Below are positions 23,622-25,099 of a stretch of 25,099 bases of DNA, in pieces (the stretch's first letter is position 1; each line of letters starts with the position of its first letter). Origin of the DNA: Pelargonium nanum (taxonomy: Eukaryota > Streptophyta > Magnoliopsida > Geraniales > Geraniaceae); assembly GCA_036897485.1 (NCBI GenBank), contig JAYMTF010001240.1, positions 1 through 25,099 on the forward strand, given 5' to 3'. The position numbers and the translations under genes were made by a program. The notes beneath the pieces are model-generated. The model was given only the letters and a program-made list of their open reading frames with translations, searched no databases and was not told the DNA's origin.

Positions 23622-23780
23622 CTTCTCCGACGAAGGAAGAAAACGAACGGAGCTCCGGTAAATATATAGAAATCGGTATAAAGGACTGTTTGGCTAGAGT
23701 GTCATGGACAGAGAGAAAATCCGAGAAAATGCGAGAAAGTGAGAGAAAAGGTGAGAAACTGTGAAATGAGGATGGAGAGC
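23622..23780 (-). other. H+-ATPase 5' UTR
   Basis: Between the TATA box and the start codon the minus strand is strongly pyrimidine-rich with repeated TTTCTC words. The start is set by the reading GAAGATGGGCGGC with a purine at -3. Spacing from the TATA box puts transcription start near 23775, giving a leader of about 150 bases. It contains one short uORF. Confidence 0.55.
23694..23705 (-). promoter_or_regulatory. Three-codon upstream ORF in the H+-ATPase leader
   Basis: ATG ACA CTC TAG (Met-Thr-Leu-stop) lies 72 bases upstream of the main ATG. It is the only ATG between the predicted transcription start and the main start. Short uORFs that modulate translation are known in the leaders of some Nicotiana pma genes; whether this one acts is inference. 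Confidence 0.6.
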
Positions 23781-23803
23781 TCCTCCTCAGTCTCGGCCAT
23801 CGG

Positions 23804-23814
23804 TTTATATATAC
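23804..23814 (-). promoter_or_regulatory. TATA box of the H+-ATPase promoter
   Basis: On the minus strand GTATATATAAACC is a near-ideal plant TATA box, 183 bases from the start codon. An ATG just downstream of it (about 23801) falls between the TATA box and the expected transcription start and so is probably not transcribed. Confidence 0.7.
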
Positions 23815-23895
23815 ACCTCCTTTGGACCCCACACAGTGCCCTTCTCTTCTTTTGTGCCCCTCTTTGACCTTTCTTCTCTTCACGCTCCTTACCCA

Positions 23896-23914
23896 GCGCG
23901 TGTTTTTCACGCGC
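23896..23914. promoter_or_regulatory. CGCG-box hairpin in the H+-ATPase promoter
   Basis: GCGCGTG and CACGCGC are perfect 7-base arms around TTTTT, about 85 bases upstream of the TATA box. Each arm contains the CGCGT/ACGCG word bound by calmodulin-binding CAMTA factors. It could link pump transcription to calcium signals, as an inference from motif only. Confidence 0.45.
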
Positions 23915-23966
23915 CGAGAGATTGCGCCGTGCTAATGTGGTGTATGTGTGTCCTCAATAATTATAC

Positions 23967-23974
23967 CCGCCAAA
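23967..23974 (-). promoter_or_regulatory. E2F-type motif in the H+-ATPase promoter
   Basis: The minus strand reads TTTGGCGG, a full match to the plant E2F consensus WTTSSCSS, about 150 bases upstream of the TATA box. Single matches to an eight-base degenerate motif are common, so function is not established. Confidence 0.35.
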
Positions 23975-23999
23975 CCGACCAATAATTGTAGAGAAACAT

Positions 24000-24840
24000 T
24001 ACCTTATATTTCACTTTTACAACTTTAACATTATTTTTAAGCAATATTATGCGTCCGTTTCTTTTCTTTTCTTTTTTAAATAAAAATTTATAGGAAGAAT
24101 CTTTTCTTTCTTCTTCCTAGTTAAGTGAATTATAAATATTGTGACCATGATAATTATGCTAATTGTTTTATTATTATTATTTAAAGAGAGGAGAATCCAA
24201 ACACTTATGTTAACTCATTAATGAGATTGTGACACATTATTAAAATTATAGTTCGTAGACTCATATAGGATATGGTCGACATCATATTCAAATATACATG
24301 TTTTTTACTTTATGTGGTACACCTTTGTACTTTCACGGTTATCGTATGGCCGGTACACTCATATGATATCGGTCAATCTCATTTTTATTTTAATGCTTGT
24401 ATACTCCACAATGTTGACCGTAAAAATGGTAAAGTTGGTTAATTGTTGGTTGACTCATATTTGAAAAGGATCAACTTGCATATGAAATATGAATGTTTTT
24501 TTATATTTTGTGATCGACCTAATGTAATAATAGGTTGTCCATGAACCCTATTTACAATTGGTCGATCCTTACAGTGAACCTGTTAAATGTGTACTATATT
24601 GTTGCACCTAATATATAAATGTTTTAATATTTTATTTTAATATTCTAATAATAGTTTAGTATGTTATTATTTATACCTTATACTTTCATACCAAATAATT
24701 TAATTCATACTATTCCTTTTGAATAAACTTTTAAATGTAAGTTTACCAAACAAAAATACCTCTTTCCTTATAGCTTTATATACAATTTACATCTACAAAT
24801 ATCTGAAGTAGACCTCACCAATACAACAAAATGTGTATAG
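24000..24840. other. AT-rich flank, no gene seen
   Basis: This is distal upstream DNA of the H+-ATPase gene. No coding frame, RNA gene or clear repeat family is visible. Scattered GATCGACC/GGTCGATC-like and GGTTGAC words recur but without regular spacing. Confidence 0.6.
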
Positions 24841-24855
24841 ACATTATATTTTCTT

Positions 24856-25099
24856 GGGTTAATTAGTTTTGCCTCCCCTGGACTTGAAATGTTTTTGGAT
24901 TTAGCCCCTGGACTCAAAATCATATGGTTTTGGCCCTTAAAGTTTCAATTTTTTTTATTTAGGCCCTAATAACCTGCTACAGCAGGTTTGATGACCGCCA
25001 GGTCACATGTCCCCTCCAAGTCAGTTGCCACATCACCTTATAGTTGCCACGTCACCCACTATAACACCCTCCACTATCCATCCCCACCGTCCATTCCAT
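24856..25099. repeat. Dispersed-repeat-type sequence cut by the window edge
   Basis: Starting with GGGTTAATTAGTTTTG the sequence contains repeated words of the kind CCCCTGGACT...AAA (24876 and 24905), TTTGGCCCTT and TTTAGGCCCT. This style is typical of ends of high-copy plant transposable elements. It also holds a near-perfect hairpin AACCTGCT-AC-AGCAGGTT (24971-24988) and a direct repeat GTTGCCAC..TCACC (about 25024 and 25043). The family cannot be settled because the element runs out of the window. Confidence 0.4.

Noticed and set aside
23578-23910. 110-codon minus-strand frame over the H+-ATPase promoter and leader
   Set aside because: It is read in a different frame from the pump, crosses the TATA box and is Arg/Ser-rich low-complexity sequence.
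1-25099. Search for CRISPR arrays, rRNA, tRNA, organelle inserts, LTR elements or a novel multi-gene system
   Set aside because: No regularly spaced repeats, tRNA cloverleaf, rRNA core, long terminal repeats or retroelement protein motifs were seen. The three host genes are ordinary plant families with no functional link.

Overview
This is a eudicot plant nuclear window. It is AT-rich, its genes are split by short GT-AG introns, and it carries plant-type MITEs, a plant SINE remnant and plant-specific protein families. Three protein-coding genes can be read with confidence. The species cannot be fixed from the sequence, although the proton pump resembles the asterid (Nicotiana) PMA4 group.

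Layout: (1) 1-2650 holds a LOB-domain (LBD) transcription factor gene on the minus strand, coding 874-1458, with a probable 5'-UTR intron and a CT-rich leader exon near 2350-2600. (2) 2650-8300 is about 5.6 kb of AT-rich intergenic DNA with no gene I can support, only decayed repeats and small hairpins. (3) 8363-16400 is a plus-strand gene for the inner-kinetochore protein CENP-O (Mcm21 family). I rebuilt it as 12 coding exons giving 323 residues with every splice phase consistent. Its promoter carries an E2F-like palindrome and a telo-box; its introns hold a hAT-like MITE, an Au-like SINE remnant and a foldback. (4) 16430-17200 is the tail-to-tail gap between CENP-O and the next gene and contains a second hAT-like MITE. 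(5) 17440-23621 is a minus-strand plasma-membrane H+-ATPase gene (PMA4/AHA2 type, 16 coding exons, 954 residues) with all catalytic residues and the C-terminal 14-3-3 site. Its promoter (TATA box, CGCG hairpin, E2F-type site) and a three-codon upstream ORF lie at 23694-23974. (6) 24000-25099 is AT-rich flank ending in a dispersed-repeat-type sequence cut by the window edge.

The three genes are not functionally linked: a developmental regulator, a chromosome-segregation protein and an ion pump. CENP-O and the H+-ATPase converge. No previously undescribed multi-gene system is visible. The points most worth checking are the E2F-type sites in the CENP-O promoter, in the H+-ATPase promoter and inside the MITE between them, the minimal uORF in the H+-ATPase leader, the Asp/His-rich tail of the LBD protein, and a palindrome/hairpin cluster at 81-134.
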